Counted from the stretch's first letter, positions 40,988 to 50,209 are shown. The stretch: 64,000 bases of DNA from Achromobacter sp. RTa (GCF_000757485.1 NZ_JPYO01000036.1:1-64000), one strand, 5' to 3'. Numbers and translations are program-made. Notes: generated by a model not told the origin, from the sequence alone.

Positions 40988-42559
40988 TTACCCGCGGGGC
41001 GCCTTCAGCGCCGCGTGGTAGCGGGCGACATAGGTATCGAAATCCTCCGTATCCGATTGCTCCAGGCGCAGCTGTTCCGCGACGGACTGCGCGGCGGCCT
41101 GTTCGTAGGCTGAGGCCAGGTCCGCCGGCAGGGCCTGCGAACGCAGCGTGTCCGCATGCTTGCGGCTGAGGTCCAGCGAATAGTCGTGGAAGGACAGGCC
41201 GCTTTCGGTCAGGGAGGCCAGCAGGCGGGCGGACGGCGTGGAGTCCGGGTGGTCGAGCTTGGCGCGCTGCGCCGCCAGCGCTTCGGCGTAGGCGCTGCAG
41301 TCCAGGGCCGAGTCGAACAGGGCGGCATAGGGCGCGATCTGGTCCAGCAGTTCGTGGCCCCATTGGGCCAGGCCGATGGACTGGCCTTCGCGGTCCAGCG
41401 TCAGGCCGGGCTTGCGGCCTTCCTTCACGACGGTCGAGAAGTTGTCGGCGCTGCGCTGGCAGTAGCCGTTGGCGGGGAAGAAAGGGCTGTCGGATGCGGC
41501 GCAGAAAAGCAGGAAGGCATCGACGAAGCGGCTGGTGGCGGCTTCGATGCCGACGGGCGAATTGGGATCGATGTCCAGGCAGCGGACTTCGACATACTGC
41601 ACGCCGCGTTCGGCCAGAGCCGTGATGGGACGCTCGCACCGGCCGGTGGCGCGCTTGGGGCGGATGCTCGAGTAGTACTCGTTTTCGATCTGCAGCACGT
41701 TGGTGTTGAGCTGGATCCATTCGCCGTCGCGATGGGTGCCGATCTTCTGGTAATCGGGCCAGGGTTGCGTCACGGCGGCGTACAGCCGGCCCAGGAACGT
41801 GTCCAGGTCGTTGTAGCAGAGCTTGAGCTGCGATTGCGCCTTGTTCTGGTAGCCCAGGTCGCTCATGCGCAGGCTGGTGGCGTAGGGCAGGTACAGCGTG
41901 CTGTCGTCCAGCTTGCGCAGCGGATGCTCGCGCCCGCGCAGGAAGTCGCTGGACAGCGCCGGGGCGGCGCCGAACAGGTACATCAGCAGCCAGGAATAAC
42001 GGGTGAAGTTGCGGATCAGGCCGATGTAGCCGCGCGAGCGGCGGTCCTGGACGGTGCCGGGCTGCGTATCGAGCACCGACCACAGCTCTTCGGCCAGCGA
42101 GAAGTTGTAGTGCACGCCCGCGATGCATTGCATCGTCTTGCCGTAGCGCACGGCCAGGCCGCGCCGGTACACGTGCTTGAGCATGCCCGTATTGGATTTG
42201 CCGTACCAGGCGATGGGGATGTCGGCCTCGGGCGGCAGCGTGGCGGGCATGGACTGGTTCCAGATCAGCTCATGGTCCAGCACGCCGTAGACATGGCGGT
42301 GGGTGTTCGTCAGCTCTGCCAACAGCGCGTCGACGTCCGTATGCGTGCCCGTGATGAGTTCGAGCAGGGATTCGGAATAGTCGGTGGTGACGTGCTCGTT
42401 GGTCAGCGCGGAGCCCAGCCCGGCGGGATGCGGGGTGCGGGCCAGCAGGCCTTGCTCGTCCACGCGCAGGCCTTCTTTCTCGATGCCCCGGAGGGTCTGG
42501 GTCAGCAGCGAGCGGTTGGCCTCTAGGCGGGAGAGTCGGTTGGCGGCGGTATCGGTCAC
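40988..42559 (-). CDS. gshA: Glutamate-cysteine ligase
   Basis: A 523-residue enzyme close to the length of E. coli GshA (518). It makes gamma-glutamylcysteine from glutamate, cysteine and ATP, the first step of glutathione synthesis. Motifs include GIEKEGLRVDEQG near the N-terminus (ATP/metal-binding Glu residues), TDYSESLLELIT and VEVRCLDIDPNSP. The start is a GTG at 42559 giving MTDTAANRLSRLEANR; in-frame starts upstream extend into the lipase-like gene. It follows the lipase-like gene by 32 bp on the same strand. Confidence 0.95.
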   Translation of the reverse strand: MTDTAANRLSRLEANRSLLTQTLRGIEKEGLRVDEQGLLARTPHPAGLGSALTNEHVTTDYSESLLELITGTHTDVDALLAELTNTHRHVYGVLDHELIWNQSMPATLPPEADIPIAWYGKSNTGMLKHVYRRGLAVRYGKTMQCIAGVHYNFSLAEELWSVLDTQPGTVQDRRSRGYIGLIRNFTRYSWLLMYLFGAAPALSSDFLRGREHPLRKLDDSTLYLPYATSLRMSDLGYQNKAQSQLKLCYNDLDTFLGRLYAAVTQPWPDYQKIGTHRDGEWIQLNTNVLQIENEYYSSIRPKRATGRCERPITALAERGVQYVEVRCLDIDPNSPVGIEAATSRFVDAFLLFCAASDSPFFPANGYCQRSADNFSTVVKEGRKPGLTLDREGQSIGLAQWGHELLDQIAPYAALFDSALDCSAYAEALAAQRAKLDHPDSTPSARLLASLTESGLSFHDYSLDLSRKHADTLRSQALPADLASAYEQAAAQSVAEQLRLEQSDTEDFDTYVARYHAALKAPRG

Positions 42560-42591
42560 GGATTCTTCTCGTTTGGGTCTGTCCGCGGATT

Positions 42592-43530
42592 TTACGGGGT
42601 GCCAGCCTCCTGTGCCGAGGGAGCCAATACTGGGGACAGGGACAATGCCTGCGCCGTGCGCGCCAGCCATTCGTCCAGGTCGGCATAGACCGGATCGGCG
42701 ATGGGCGCGGTTTCATTGAAAATCTCGTGCCAGGCGGTGTCGTACCAGCGCAGCGTCAGCAGTTCGGCGGGCGCGCGCTGGGCAAACTGGCGGCTGCCCT
42801 CGGCGGCCACGATGGAGTCGTCCCCGGCCACCATCAGCAGGGTCCGGCAGGGCAGCGCCGGGGCTTCCTGCAGGGCCGCCCGGCCTTCTTCGTCCACGAA
42901 GCGGGCCAGCCGGCCGGTCATGCGGCGGCGCACGAGAGGGTCGGAGCGGTAGGCCCGCACCACGGCGCGGTCATGGGAGATCCGGGCGGGGGCCAGCCCG
43001 TGCGGAACCCGCAGGTCGGGCGCGTGCAGGGACATCCAGGTCAAGGTGCGGCGGACCCACAGCGGCACGTTGACGACGAACGGCGGCGAGCTGAGCACCA
43101 GCGCGTCGATGTCGGCCAGGCCCCGCTGGGCCATCCGCACGGCGACCAGGGCGCCCAGGCTGTGCGCCAGCACGATGGGCGACCGCCCCTGGATCCGGGT
43201 CCAGGCCTGGATCCGTTCGACCGCGTCCACCACCAGGTCGTCCTGCCGCTTCAGGGTCGCGGGCCGCCCGCCCGAATGGCCATGGCCCCGGTGGTCATGG
43301 GCGCCGACGATCCAGCCGCGGGCCGTCAGCCAGCGCGCCAGCCGGTCGTAGCGGCCGGCATGCTCGCTCAGCCCGTGCAAGAGGTAGATACTGGGAGTGC
43401 CCGGCCCGGCGAGGGGCGGGGCCACGTTGGGGGCGGCCCGCCAGACATAATTGGCCAATGGGGTGCCGTCGGGCGCGGGGGTCATGGAAATCGGCGACAA
43501 TTTCTGGCTTCCTCGAAATGAATAGACCAT
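42592..43530 (-). CDS. Alpha/beta hydrolase, lysophospholipase/monoacylglycerol lipase-like
   Basis: A 312-residue hydrolase. YLLHGLSEHAGRYDRLARWL gives the oxyanion region, AHSLGA the nucleophile Ser, GDDSIV the acid and YDTAWHEIFNE the His. This set is that of PldB/monoacylglycerol lipase proteins. The ATG at 43530 with GAGG upstream is chosen; 16 further in-frame codons upstream are possible. It lies only 13 bp from the divergent lipoprotein gene, so both promoters must overlap coding sequence. It precedes gshA on the same strand. Confidence 0.87.
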   Translation of the reverse strand: MVYSFRGSQKLSPISMTPAPDGTPLANYVWRAAPNVAPPLAGPGTPSIYLLHGLSEHAGRYDRLARWLTARGWIVGAHDHRGHGHSGGRPATLKRQDDLVVDAVERIQAWTRIQGRSPIVLAHSLGALVAVRMAQRGLADIDALVLSSPPFVVNVPLWVRRTLTWMSLHAPDLRVPHGLAPARISHDRAVVRAYRSDPLVRRRMTGRLARFVDEEGRAALQEAPALPCRTLLMVAGDDSIVAAEGSRQFAQRAPAELLTLRWYDTAWHEIFNETAPIADPVYADLDEWLARTAQALSLSPVLAPSAQEAGTP

Positions 43531-43543
43531 CGGGTCCTCGGTA

Positions 43544-44083
43544 ATGACGATTTCATCGCTGTTTCGTTTCATGTTCAAGAAAGCCGGCGCTGCCGCGGGG
43601 CTGGCCCTGCTGGTGGCCGCCTGCTCGCCCAGTTACAACTGGCGCGAAGTGGACGTGGCCGATGGGCACGTGCGCGCGGCGTTCCCGGACCGGGTCATGA
43701 CCGACACCCGGGATCTGAAGCTGGATTCCCACACCCTGCGCTTCACCCTGGCCAGCGCCAGCGTGGGCGAGGCAGTCTTTGCCGTCGGGTCGGCTCCCCT
43801 GCCGCCGGACATCGCGGCGGATCCGGTGGCCAAGCGCGCGCTGGGGATGGCGCTGATGCGCTCGCTCTATACCAACATGCAGGCAATGCCGCCCATGGAA
43901 TGGCCCGCCTACGGCGAAGTGATCGAAGTGCATGGCAAGGCCGTGGGCAAGCCGGGATGGCTGCAGGCCAAGGTATGGGTGACCGACACCATGCTGATCG
44001 AGGCCGTGGCGGCCGGCACGCAGGAAAGCCTGCCGGCAGAACGGGCGCGCGAATTCCTGCGCTCGGTCGTCGTCAAGCCGTGA
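43544..44083 (+). CDS. Putative lipoprotein of unknown function
   Basis: A 179-residue protein with a lipoprotein signal: hydrophobic run AAAGLALLVAAC, Cys27 as lipidation site, followed by SPSYNW. The mature part (about 150 residues) has no domain I recognise; it is mixed alpha/beta with FPDRVMTDTRDLKL and a central MPPMEWPAYGEV. A start at 43571 (MFKKAGAAAG) is also possible. It ends inside the convergent HTH gene, an 11-base overlap. Confidence 0.78.
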   Translation: MTISSLFRFMFKKAGAAAGLALLVAACSPSYNWREVDVADGHVRAAFPDRVMTDTRDLKLDSHTLRFTLASASVGEAVFAVGSAPLPPDIAADPVAKRALGMALMRSLYTNMQAMPPMEWPAYGEVIEVHGKAVGKPGWLQAKVWVTDTMLIEAVAAGTQESLPAERAREFLRSVVVKP

Positions 44084-44300
44084 GGGGTTCGAGCAGGCCG
44101 CGCTGCAGGGCCTCGACCGCCGCGGCGCGCCGGCCCCGCACGCCGAGCCTGGCGCAGGCATTGCGCAAATGGAAGTTCACCGTGCTTTCGCTGACGCCCA
44201 GGATGCGGGCGGTTTCCCAGCTGGTCTTGCCCAGCGCGGCCCATCTCAGGCAGGCTGCTTGGCGCGCCGAAAGTGGCGCGTTGTTGGGCGTGACGGACAT
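44073..44300 (-). CDS. Lone LuxR-type helix-turn-helix protein
   Basis: A 75-residue protein that is nearly all LuxR/GerE DNA-binding domain: LSARQAACLRWAALGKTSWE, ILGVSESTVNFHLRNACARL and a short C-terminal helix. It has no receiver or autoinducer domain. The sequence is closer to quorum-type LuxR HTHs than to NarL types. It could be a free-standing regulator or a remnant of a longer LuxR protein. It overlaps the lipoprotein gene by 11 bases tail to tail. Confidence 0.75.
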   Translation of the reverse strand: MSVTPNNAPLSARQAACLRWAALGKTSWETARILGVSESTVNFHLRNACARLGVRGRRAAAVEALQRGLLEPLTA

Positions 44301-44421
44301 GGCGGCTGGGGCGGGAAGCCTTTCAGTTGACGGGTTGCCTCATGCTGCGGTCCGCGTCGCCGGACCGGCAAGTAACGATGCCTCGGCGCATCAGTTTTCC
44401 TATCTTTGACGGAATAGTCGT

Positions 44422-45318
44422 ATGCCTGCCATCGCGCAGTTCTATTTCTCGGCCATCGTGCTGATGCTGCCCCTGCTGTCCTGCGTGGGGGTGGGGGTAT
44501 TCTGGGCCAAGCGCGACCTGCCGTTCGGCGGTTCCTTCGTCACCACGCTGGTCACGTCGGTGACCACGCCCGCGCTGGTGTTCCACACCTTCGTCACGAC
44601 CCACCTGGACGATCGCGCGCTGGCCGACGTGGCCGTCGCGACCTTGCTGGCGCTGTTGCTCTGCGCGGCGGGATGCGCGTTGTGGCTGAAGGCATGGAAG
44701 CTGCCGGTGCGCACCTTGCTGCCCACGGCCTTCCTGCCCAATGCCGGCAACCTGGGCCTGCCGATTTCGCAAATGGCGTTCGGCGACGCGGGCCTGTCGG
44801 TGGCGGTGGCGTTCTTCGCGGTGAACTCCTTCGTGATGCACACCATCGCCGTCCGGCTGCTGCCGGGGGTGAATACCAAGGGCAGCTGGAAAAGCCCGAT
44901 CCTGCTGGCCTCGGTGGTGGCGGTGGCGATGCGCATGCTGCACGTGCCGGTGCCCGAATGGGTGGTCGAGACGTCCCGCATGCTGGGCGCGGTGACGGTG
45001 CCGCTAATGTTGCTGAGCCTGGGCCACGCGCTGGCGCTGATCCCGTCCAACGGCCTGCGGGATGGCGCCAAGGTCGCGGTCGTCCGGCTGGCCGTCGGAT
45101 TGGCCGCGGGCCTGGCGGTGGTGTGGGCGCTGGACCTGGAGCCGGTGCTGGCGGGCGCGCTGAGCCTGCAGATGGCCATGCCTTGCGCGGTGGTCAGCTA
45201 CATGTACGTGAAACGCTACACGCCGCTGGGCGACACGGCGGCCGGCGCGGTGCTGGTATCGACCGTTGCGTTCCTGCTGCTGGCGCCGGTGATGTTGTGG
45301 TTGTCGCGGACGGCGTGA
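44422..45318 (+). CDS. AEC-family transporter (auxin efflux carrier type)
   Basis: A 298-residue membrane protein with about ten hydrophobic segments, arranged as two five-segment halves typical of AEC permeases. Family motifs include TAFLPNAGNLGLPISQMAFG and, in the second half, QMAMPCAVVSYMY. Bacterial relatives export or exchange organic anions such as malate or malonate. It stands alone, convergent with comC. A role in export linked to the neighbouring sulfolactate cluster is possible but unsupported. Confidence 0.87.
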   Translation: MPAIAQFYFSAIVLMLPLLSCVGVGVFWAKRDLPFGGSFVTTLVTSVTTPALVFHTFVTTHLDDRALADVAVATLLALLLCAAGCALWLKAWKLPVRTLLPTAFLPNAGNLGLPISQMAFGDAGLSVAVAFFAVNSFVMHTIAVRLLPGVNTKGSWKSPILLASVVAVAMRMLHVPVPEWVVETSRMLGAVTVPLMLLSLGHALALIPSNGLRDGAKVAVVRLAVGLAAGLAVVWALDLEPVLAGALSLQMAMPCAVVSYMYVKRYTPLGDTAAGAVLVSTVAFLLLAPVMLWLSRTA

Positions 45319-45360
45319 CGGGCTGCGCGCAGGATGCGGCGGCGCGACCGCCTTTGCCGT

Positions 45361-46368
45361 TCAGCCCGCGCCGGCCATTTCCCTAAGCTGGGCCATCAGC
45401 GCGTCCGGCAGGTCGACCCCGTGCTTGAGGGCCGCGTCGCGCAGCTTGCGGCGGCGCTCGCCGGGCAGGCGCACCCCTTCGTCCTCGAGCATGGCCTCGA
45501 CCAGCGTCTCGACCCGGTCCAGATAGGCGTCGTTGCCGGCCAGGGCGCCAGGGTCGATGGCCAGGAAGGCCTGGCCCAGCTGCGCCGGGCCGCCATCGTC
45601 CACGAAGAACGATTCCGTTTCGAATCCGAAGTGTGCGCCGGTCAGCGCGCAGGCCAGCAGCTCGACGATGAGCGCCAGCATCGCGCCCTTCACGCCGCCG
45701 GCGGGCAGCATGCTGCCCGCCAGGCCGGCCTTGGGATCGGTGGTTGGCTGGCCGTCGGCGTCCAGCGCCCAGCCCAGGGGGATGGGCTGGTTGTCGCGGG
45801 CGGCGATCATCAGCTTGCCGCGCGCGACCTGCGACAGCGACAGGTCGATCACGAGGCGCGCGCCGCCGCGGCGCGGGAAGACCGCGGCGATGGGGTTCGT
45901 GCCGAACAAGGGGCGTTTGCCGCCCCAGGCGGGCATGGCCGCCGGCGAGTTGCTCAGCGCCAGCGCCACCAGGCCGGCATCCGCCAGGGCTTCCAGGTGA
46001 TAGGCCGCCGCGCCGAAATGGTGGCTGTTGGCGACGCCGACGAAGGCCACGCCGTGTTCGCGCGCCCGTGCCGCAGCCTGCTCCACGGCCAGCGCGCATG
46101 CGGGAAACGCCAGGCCCGAGCCGGCGTCGATCAGCGCGGCTCCGCCGCGCTCGTGCACGATGCGGGGCACGGCCGAGCCGATGGCGCGGCCGGCGCGCAG
46201 ATGGCCGGCGTAGAACGGCACGCGCGACAGGCCGTGGGAGCCCAAGCCCTGGCTTTCGGCATGGACCAGCGCGCGGGCGGTGCTGTCCGCCATCGCGGGG
46301 TTGGCGCCGGCGGCCGCCAGCCCCGCGGCGGCGAGGAGTTGGAGTTCGTCCAGATAGATGTGAGCCAT
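45361..46368 (-). CDS. comC: Ldh-family NAD(P)-dependent dehydrogenase, probable (R)-sulfolactate dehydrogenase
   Basis: A 335-residue malate/L-lactate dehydrogenase-2 family enzyme. SHGLSRVPFY near residue 44 holds the catalytic His; GVANSHHFGAAAYHLE and FGTNPIAAVFPR are conserved. In sulfolactate users such as Chromohalobacter salexigens, ComC reduces 3-sulfopyruvate to (R)-sulfolactate. Here it lies 10 bp after a 2-hydroxyacid dehydrogenase gene and downstream of suyB-suyA homologues, the same gene set. The family assignment is sure; the sulfolactate role rests on context, with malate, lactate or ureidoglycolate as alternatives. Confidence 0.78.
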   Translation of the reverse strand: MAHIYLDELQLLAAAGLAAAGANPAMADSTARALVHAESQGLGSHGLSRVPFYAGHLRAGRAIGSAVPRIVHERGGAALIDAGSGLAFPACALAVEQAAARAREHGVAFVGVANSHHFGAAAYHLEALADAGLVALALSNSPAAMPAWGGKRPLFGTNPIAAVFPRRGGARLVIDLSLSQVARGKLMIAARDNQPIPLGWALDADGQPTTDPKAGLAGSMLPAGGVKGAMLALIVELLACALTGAHFGFETESFFVDDGGPAQLGQAFLAIDPGALAGNDAYLDRVETLVEAMLEDEGVRLPGERRRKLRDAALKHGVDLPDALMAQLREMAGAG

Positions 46369-46378
46369 ATCCTTCCTG

Positions 46379-47335
46379 TCAGGGGGCGGTGGCCGCCGCA
46401 GCCGCGGCGCTGCCGGTAAGGGCTATTGTCACACCGGCGGCCACCATGTCGGAAACGCGGGTGTTGGCTTCTTGCGTCAAGCCGGCGATGTGGGGCGTGA
46501 GTATCAGGTTGGGCGCTCCGGCCAAGGGGCTGCCGGCGGGCAGGGGTTCCTGGTCGTACACGTCCAGCGCCGCGCCTCGAAGCAAGCCGGCGCGCAGCGC
46601 CTGGGCCAGCGCGGCTTCGTCCACGATGCCGCCGCGCGAGGTATTGACCAGCACGGCGCCTGGCCGCAGGCGCGCGATGCGGTCTGCGTTCAGCAGATGT
46701 CGGGTGCCTGGCGTGAGCGGCAGGTGCAGCGTGACGGCGTCGGCCTGCGCCAGCAATTCGTCCAGCGGCATGGCGGCGACGCCGGTTTCCTCCCAGGCGG
46801 GATGGCCGGGCGGCAGCGCCGCGTCGCAGCCGATCACCCGCATGTCCAGCCCGCGCGCCAGGCGGGCGGCCAGCCGGCCGATGCCGCCGAAGCCCACGAT
46901 GCCCAGCGTGCGGCCCTGCGCTTCCAGGCCCTGCGACAGCGCGGCGCGCGGCCATTCCCCCGCCGCGACCGCCGCCGAAGAAAAGTAGGCGCCGCGCAAC
47001 AGCGCCAGCACCGTCCCGATCACGTACTCGGCGACGGCCCGCGCATTGGCGCCGGTGGCGGGTACCACCGCGATGCCGCGCGCGGCGCAGCCGTCCAGGT
47101 CGATATTGTCCAGGCCCACTCCCAGGCGGCCCACGGCCCGCAGCCGCGGCGCCGCTGCGAGCAGCGCGGCGTCCACCTGGCTGCGGTTGCGGACGATGAG
47201 GCCGTCGGCGTCGCCCACCGCCTGGAGCAGCGCTTCGCGCTGGTCCACCAGTTCCGGGGCGTACCGCACATCGAACCGCTGGCGCAGTGCTTCGATGGCG
47301 GGCGTGTCCATGAATTCCGAAATGACGATACGCAT
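46379..47335 (-). CDS. slcC: 2-hydroxyacid dehydrogenase, probable (S)-sulfolactate dehydrogenase
   Basis: A 318-residue D-2-hydroxyacid dehydrogenase of the phosphoglycerate dehydrogenase group, without an ACT domain. It has the nucleotide motif GFGGIGRLAARLA and the catalytic residues Arg (NTSRGGIVDE), Glu (DVYDQEPLP) and His (TPHIAG). SlcC oxidises (S)-sulfolactate to sulfopyruvate, and ComC then makes the (R) isomer for the SuyAB lyase. The gene is 10 bp upstream of comC and 14 bp downstream of the Bug gene. The role is inferred from the cluster. Confidence 0.78.
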   Translation of the reverse strand: MRIVISEFMDTPAIEALRQRFDVRYAPELVDQREALLQAVGDADGLIVRNRSQVDAALLAAAPRLRAVGRLGVGLDNIDLDGCAARGIAVVPATGANARAVAEYVIGTVLALLRGAYFSSAAVAAGEWPRAALSQGLEAQGRTLGIVGFGGIGRLAARLARGLDMRVIGCDAALPPGHPAWEETGVAAMPLDELLAQADAVTLHLPLTPGTRHLLNADRIARLRPGAVLVNTSRGGIVDEAALAQALRAGLLRGAALDVYDQEPLPAGSPLAGAPNLILTPHIAGLTQEANTRVSDMVAAGVTIALTGSAAAAAATAP

Positions 47336-47349
47336 TGGCTTTTCCCGGC

Positions 47350-48363
47350 TCAGGCGACCTGGATGTTGGCGTCACGGATGATTTTTGCCCAGCGGTCTAC
47401 CTCCGACTTCAGGTATTTGCTGAACTCTTCCGGACCGCGCGGTTGAGGTATGAAGCCCAGCTGCAGCAGCGCCTGCTTCATCGCCGGCTGCGAGATCTGG
47501 GCGACGATGGCGCCGCCGATGCGCTTGACCAGTTCGGGGGGCGTGCCCGCCGGCGCCAGCACGCCGGTGAAGTTCTCCACGATCAGGTCGGGCAGCCCGG
47601 CCTCTTTTACGGTGGGCACGTCGGGCAGGTCCGCGCTGCGTTCGTGGGTGGTGATGGCGAGCGCGCGCAGCGAGCCGTTCTTCACGTGAGGCAGCGATTC
47701 GGGATAGTTGGAGAACACCACGTCGAGGTGGCCGCCGATCAGGTCCGTGAGGGACGGCGCGCCGCCCTTGTACGGGATGTGCATCATGGGCAGGCCGGTG
47801 AGCTTCTGGTAAAGCGCCAGGGTCAGGTGCGGAGGCGTGCCGTTGCCGCTGGAGCCGGCCGACAGTGATTTCGCGCGGGCGGCCTTCGCCAGGTCTGCCA
47901 TGCTCTTGATATCGCTCTTGGCGTTCACCACCACCATGATGGGGGACGAGGCCAGGCCCGCCAGGGGCGTCAGGTCGCGGGTCAGGTCGTAGCCGGCCTT
48001 GCCGGCGAAGAGCGTGACGTTGGCCGCGTGCGTGAGCGTGATCGCCAGCCATGAGTAGCCGTCGGGCGCGGCATGGGCGACGTGCGCCGCGCCGATGTTC
48101 GCGCTGCCGCCGGGCTTGTTCTCCACCACCACGTTCCAGCGCTCGGCGTCGCTCAGGGCCTTGCCCACCTGGCGCGCGGCCACGTCGGTGAGCCCGCCGG
48201 GCGGAAAGGGAACCACATAGTTGATCGGCCGCTCCGGCCAGGCGCTTTTTTGCGCCAGCGCCCGTTCCCACGGCGTCAGGGCACAGAGGCCGGCGGCGCC
48301 GAGGGCGCCGAGCAGGCGCCGGCGTTGCGCGGCGTCCGGGGTGAGATCGTGTTCGCTACTCAT
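47350..48363 (-). CDS. Bug-family periplasmic receptor, probably for sulfolactate
   Basis: A 337-residue TctC-like receptor. The N-terminus has an RRRLLGALGAAGL stretch resembling a twin-arginine signal, then a run ending ERALA before QKSAWPERPINYVVPF. FPPGGLTDVAARQV carries the ligand Asp. The ATG at 48363 follows AGGAGG; upstream in-frame codons lack such a site. In C. salexigens the sulfolactate transporter SlcHFG is of the same tripartite type. Only the receptor is present here, so a shared TctAB pair must be encoded elsewhere. Confidence 0.9.
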   Translation of the reverse strand: MSSEHDLTPDAAQRRRLLGALGAAGLCALTPWERALAQKSAWPERPINYVVPFPPGGLTDVAARQVGKALSDAERWNVVVENKPGGSANIGAAHVAHAAPDGYSWLAITLTHAANVTLFAGKAGYDLTRDLTPLAGLASSPIMVVVNAKSDIKSMADLAKAARAKSLSAGSSGNGTPPHLTLALYQKLTGLPMMHIPYKGGAPSLTDLIGGHLDVVFSNYPESLPHVKNGSLRALAITTHERSADLPDVPTVKEAGLPDLIVENFTGVLAPAGTPPELVKRIGGAIVAQISQPAMKQALLQLGFIPQPRGPEEFSKYLKSEVDRWAKIIRDANIQVA

Positions 48364-48494
48364 CTGTCTTCCTCCTTGGGTGGCGCCCGGGTAGGAATGC
48401 AACCGCCTGTGCCGCCGTGGCGGAAATCGCCCGGGTCTGCTGTTGTTGTTGCGATGGTGCTGCGGGGAGTGCGGGATGATGCCGCGTGCAGGAC

Positions 48495-48526
48495 GGCGCG
48501 TCCGCAATCCTTCCTGCGGACGCGCC
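48495..48526. other. 12-bp perfect hairpin between suyB and the Bug gene
   Basis: GGCGCGTCCGCA (48495-48506) and TGCGGACGCGCC (48515-48526) pair perfectly around an 8-base loop. It starts 17 bases after the suyB stop on the minus strand, inside a 180-bp spacer. No T-run follows, so it is more likely a partial terminator or an mRNA-stabilising stem that sets suyAB expression above that of the downstream genes. Confidence 0.6.
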
Positions 48527-48543
48527 GGGGGATGCACGCCTGG

Positions 48544-49719
48544 TCAGGCGCTTTCGAAGATCCGCGTCAGGACGAACTCTCGGTGGCCCAGCGCCTCGGC
48601 CGCGGTCCAGCGGCCGTTGGCGGTGGCCAGCATGCATTCCAGCAGCTTGTCGCCCGCCTGGCCCAGGTCGATCTCGCGCTGCAGCAGGCCGCTGGTGTCC
48701 ACGTCGATGTGTTCGGACATGGTGCGCACGGTGCGCGGGTTGGCGCAGATCTTGATGACGGGCAGGATTGGGTTGCCGATCACGTTGCCCTGGCCCGTGG
48801 GGAAGAAGTGCACCGCGTAGCCCGAGGCCGCGCACAGGGTCACCATTTCGGCCGCCGCGGAAGACGAATCCATGAACCACAGTCCGGGGCCGTCGGGGAT
48901 CTCGGCTTTGTCGAGCACGCCGTCCACGCGGCATTGCTTGCCGATCTTCTGGATATTGCCCAGCGCCTTTTCCTCGATGGTGGTCAGCCCGCCCGCGATA
49001 TTGCCCTTGGTGGGCTGGGACTCGGACAGGTCGCTCGTTTTCCAGCGGTCGATCATGTCCTGGTAGCGGTTGAACATGAACATGAAGCGTTCGCGCACGG
49101 CGTCGTTGGCGCAGCGTTCGGCCACGATGTGCTCGCCGCCGGTCAGTTCCGAGGTTTCGCCGAACACCAGCGTGGAGCCCAGCGCGTAAAGCTTGTCGAA
49201 GGCGTTGCCGACGGTGGGGTTCGCCCCACAGCCCGAGGTGGTGTCGGACTCCCCGCATTTGGTGGAAACCCACAGATCGGCGATGGGGCATTCGGTGCGC
49301 CCGAGCGCGGTGGCGTAGTGCACGAATTCCTTGGCGCAGCGCGAGGCGCGCATGATGGTGTCGTGGTCGCCGTGCAGTTCGATGCTGAATCCCATCACGG
49401 GCTTGCCGGTGGCGGCGATGCCGTCCACGACGCGCTTGGTCCAGCCTTCCTCGATGCCGATCACCACCACGGCGGCGACGTTGGGATTGCAGCCGGTGCC
49501 GATGAGCGTGCGGAAGTGCAGTTCCAGGTCCTCGCCGAACTGCAGCCGGCCATAAGGATGAGGCAGGGCGAGGGTGCCCTTGATGTTGTTGGCCACGGCT
49601 TCGGCCGCGGCATTGGAAATATCGTCCACGGGCAGGACGATGACATGGTTGCGGACGCCGACGCGGCCATTGTCGCGGCGGTAGCCCTGGAAGGTGGTCG
49701 AGGCGTTGATGACGGACAT
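48544..49719 (-). CDS. suyB: (2R)-sulfolactate sulfo-lyase large subunit (UxaA C-terminal family)
   Basis: A 391-residue protein of the altronate/galactarate dehydratase C-terminal family. Conserved parts include [38 protein letters not shown] with iron-site cysteines, and [19 protein letters not shown]. Altronate dehydratases fuse this to an N-terminal SAF domain; here the SAF domain is the separate gene before it, as in SuyAB. SuyAB splits (R)-sulfolactate into pyruvate and sulfite. The ATG at 49719 follows AGGAA. Neighbouring slcC and comC support the sulfolactate role; a split altronate-type dehydratase is the main alternative. Confidence 0.82.
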   Translation of the reverse strand: MSVINASTTFQGYRRDNGRVGVRNHVIVLPVDDISNAAAEAVANNIKGTLALPHPYGRLQFGEDLELHFRTLIGTGCNPNVAAVVVIGIEEGWTKRVVDGIAATGKPVMGFSIELHGDHDTIMRASRCAKEFVHYATALGRTECPIADLWVSTKCGESDTTSGCGANPTVGNAFDKLYALGSTLVFGETSELTGGEHIVAERCANDAVRERFMFMFNRYQDMIDRWKTSDLSESQPTKGNIAGGLTTIEEKALGNIQKIGKQCRVDGVLDKAEIPDGPGLWFMDSSSAAAEMVTLCAASGYAVHFFPTGQGNVIGNPILPVIKICANPRTVRTMSEHIDVDTSGLLQREIDLGQAGDKLLECMLATANGRWTAAEALGHREFVLTRIFESA

Positions 49720-49747
49720 GGTGAGTTCCTGTTGCGGAGTGGCGGGC

Positions 49748-50029
49748 TTACCAGCGCTTGGTCTTGATGTTGTGCACATGGGCGTGCTGGCCGGCCTGGA
49801 TGGGCGCGACCACGCGGCCGATATCGACGCCGTACTTGAAAACGGTGTCGCCGACGGCCATGTCTTTCATCGCCACCTTGTGGCCGATCGGAATGTCCTG
49901 CGAAGCGCGCACGTGGATGATCTTGTCTTCATCCATGATCCAGGCGTTCAGTTCCGTTCCGGCTGTGACGCCTTCCACCACGGCGACCGCCACCGTGTCC
50001 TTCGCATCGTGCAATACGGCGTGAATCAT
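49748..50029 (-). CDS. suyA: (2R)-sulfolactate sulfo-lyase small subunit (SAF domain)
   Basis: A 93-residue SAF-domain protein: [50 protein letters not shown] and the C-terminal [10 protein letters not shown], closely resembling SuyA. It is the small subunit of the lyase; the large one is encoded 28 bp downstream. The ATG at 50029 follows GAGGAAG. It diverges from the GntR regulator across 180 bp with an AT-rich palindrome. Confidence 0.83.
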   Translation of the reverse strand: MIHAVLHDAKDTVAVAVVEGVTAGTELNAWIMDEDKIIHVRASQDIPIGHKVAMKDMAVGDTVFKYGVDIGRVVAPIQAGQHAHVHNIKTKRW

Positions 50030-50129
50030 TTGTCTTCCTCTCTTGGGCTTGGGCGCCTGCCGGACGGGGCGGGCGCGGATCGCTACGGCAAGGAAATCTT
50101 AGGGCTCGATTTCATGCATGTCAACTAAA

Positions 50130-50141
50130 TCATATATATGA
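50130..50141. promoter_or_regulatory. Palindrome TCATATATATGA between suyA and the GntR gene
   Basis: A perfect 12-bp palindrome in the divergent spacer, with an imperfect second arm TGTATGA at 50144-50150 beside it. It is 101 bp before the suyA ATG and 69 bp before the GntR ATG, where an autoregulatory operator would be expected. Binding by that regulator is inferred. Confidence 0.5.
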
Positions 50142-50209
50142 ATTGTATGACTTGAGAAGGTTCCGTCCCCGCCGCTACACTGTGGGCTCCTGATTTTTGC
50201 GATGCACCC

